DNA from: Thermodesulfobacteriota bacterium
GTDB taxonomy: Bacteria > Desulfobacterota_D > UBA1144 > Nemesobacterales > UBA2774
Assembly: GCA_039028315.1 (NCBI GenBank)
Contig: JBCCIH010000043.1
Location: forward strand, 1 to 12,765
Length of the DNA: 12,765 nucleotides
Direction of reading: 5' to 3'
The position numbers were made by a program, and so were the translations under genes. This document shows, piece by piece, positions 12,077 to 12,765 of this stretch. The notes beneath the pieces were generated by a model. The model was not told the origin of the DNA, did not search any database, and saw only the letters and a program-made list of their open reading frames with translations. Each line of letters starts with the position of its first letter. Position 1 is the first letter of the stretch.

Positions 12077-12765
12077 ATGTACATACTAGGAATTTCATGT
12101 TACTACCATGATGCAGCAGCAACTCTAATTAAAGATGGTGTAGTAGTAGCTGCAGCTGAGGAAGAAAGATTTACCAGGATAAAGCACGACTCAGAGTATC
12201 CAGAGAATGCCATTAATTTCTGTCTAAATTTAGAAGGCATAGAACCTCAAGACTTAGAATATGTAATGTACTTTGAAAAGCCTTTTCTTAAATTTGAGCG
12301 CTTGCTTCTAGATACTATGCAGACATTTCCAAAGTCCATGAAGTTATTTAGAGAAGCCATGATAACCCAGCTCGGGGAAAAATTATGGATAAAGCATCTG
12401 ATTCAGAAAAAACTCGAAATAGATCCCTCAAAAATACTCTTTTGTGAACACCATATGTCCCATGCTGCCAGTAGTTTCTATTGCTCGCCGTTTAATGAAT
12501 CAGCAATTCTTACAGTAGATGGAGTAGGGGAGTGGACAACTGCAACACTGGCAGTTGGACGGGGAACAGATATACAGATATTAAAAGAAATAAGATTTCC
12601 AAATTCATTAGGTTTGCTCTATAGTGCATTCACAGCATTCTTAGGGTTTGAGGTAAACGAAGGGGAATATAAAGTAATGGGTATGGCTCCGTTTGGAGAT
12701 CCTAAATATGTAGATCAGGTCTACGAAGTGGTTAAAGTGGATGATGAAGGCGGGTTTGAGCTGGA
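12077..12765 (+). CDS. Carbamoyltransferase (NodU/CmcH/TobZ type), C-terminus cut by window edge
   Basis: These enzymes use carbamoyl phosphate and ATP to make a carbamoyl-adenylate and transfer the carbamoyl group to a hydroxyl of a sugar or natural product. The 229 visible codons cover the N-terminal Kae1-like part: MYILGISCYYHDAAATLIKDG (strand and glycine turn, split family opening), AAEEERFTRIKHD, EHHMSHAASSFYCSPF with the metal-binding His pair, TVDGVGEWTTATL, NSLGLLYSAFTAFLGF and EYKVMGMAPFGDP. The C-terminal adenylate-forming/transfer domain lies beyond the right edge. The start is ATG 12077, with AGGAG (12062-12066) ten bases upstream. The substrate cannot be told. Its neighbour, the small membrane protein, argues for a surface-glycan or exported-metabolite cluster continuing to the right. 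Confidence 0.93.
   Translation, partial: MYILGISCYYHDAAATLIKDGVVVAAAEEERFTRIKHDSEYPENAINFCLNLEGIEPQDLEYVMYFEKPFLKFERLLLDTMQTFPKSMKLFREAMITQLGEKLWIKHLIQKKLEIDPSKILFCEHHMSHAASSFYCSPFNESAILTVDGVGEWTTATLAVGRGTDIQILKEIRFPNSLGLLYSAFTAFLGFEVNEGEYKVMGMAPFGDPKYVDQVYEVVKVDDEGGFEL

Overview
The window is an AT-rich stretch of bacterial chromosome, densely coded on both strands. It holds mostly conserved housekeeping genes (hflX, xseB, ispA, tlyA, rpsT, holA, lipB, ndk) mixed with lineage-specific small genes. The lipoprotein with a Gram-negative style lipobox, the long-form HflX resembling deltaproteobacterial proteins, the luciferase-like oxidoreductase and the xseB-ispA-tlyA block suggest a free-living Gram-negative bacterium, perhaps deltaproteobacterial or Dadabacteria-like. 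That placement is an inference from gene style, not a phylogenetic result. I see no tRNA, rRNA, insertion sequence, prophage or CRISPR array.

Layout. Bases 1-1400 (minus) hold most of hflX, cut by the left edge; its reading frame appears to begin at a non-canonical AUA codon behind a perfect Shine-Dalgarno. At 1529-1963 (plus) is an unrecognised protein, convergent with a 69-residue acidic single-span membrane protein (1971-2180, minus). The membrane gene is divergent from a two-gene plus-strand unit of a radical SAM protein and an LLM-class flavin/F420-type oxidoreductase (2270-4123). A hairpin terminator separates this unit from a minus-strand pair: a DUF4174 thioredoxin-like secreted protein and a degenerate ABC-class ATPase (4197-6223). 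A small acidic lipoprotein made of 11-residue repeats follows (6421-6717, plus), downstream of a CRP-like dyad.

Bases 6718-7056 contain no conventional gene. They hold the lipoprotein terminator plus a second strong terminator whose U-tract is on the minus strand, which marks a possible small RNA or micro-ORF. The run xseB-ispA-tlyA (7057-8949) is followed by rpsT with its own apparent promoter (9011-9280). holA (9312-10307, minus) is convergent with rpsT and divergent from lipB (10371-11084). ndk (11126-11542, minus) is convergent with lipB. The right end starts a probable surface-glycan or secondary-metabolite locus: a 92-residue membrane protein (11762-12040) and the first 229 codons of a NodU/CmcH-type carbamoyltransferase, cut by the right edge.

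Functional themes: translation and ribosome quality (hflX, tlyA, rpsT), replication and DNA processing (holA, xseB), isoprenoid and lipoate supply (ispA, lipB), nucleotide balance (ndk) and cell envelope (lipoprotein, membrane proteins, DUF4174 protein, carbamoyltransferase). Shine-Dalgarno use is mixed: some genes have near-perfect sites (hflX, LLM gene, lipoprotein, rpsT, ndk, carbamoyltransferase). Several apparent first genes of transcription units have none, and some have promoter elements so close that leaderless mRNAs are plausible.
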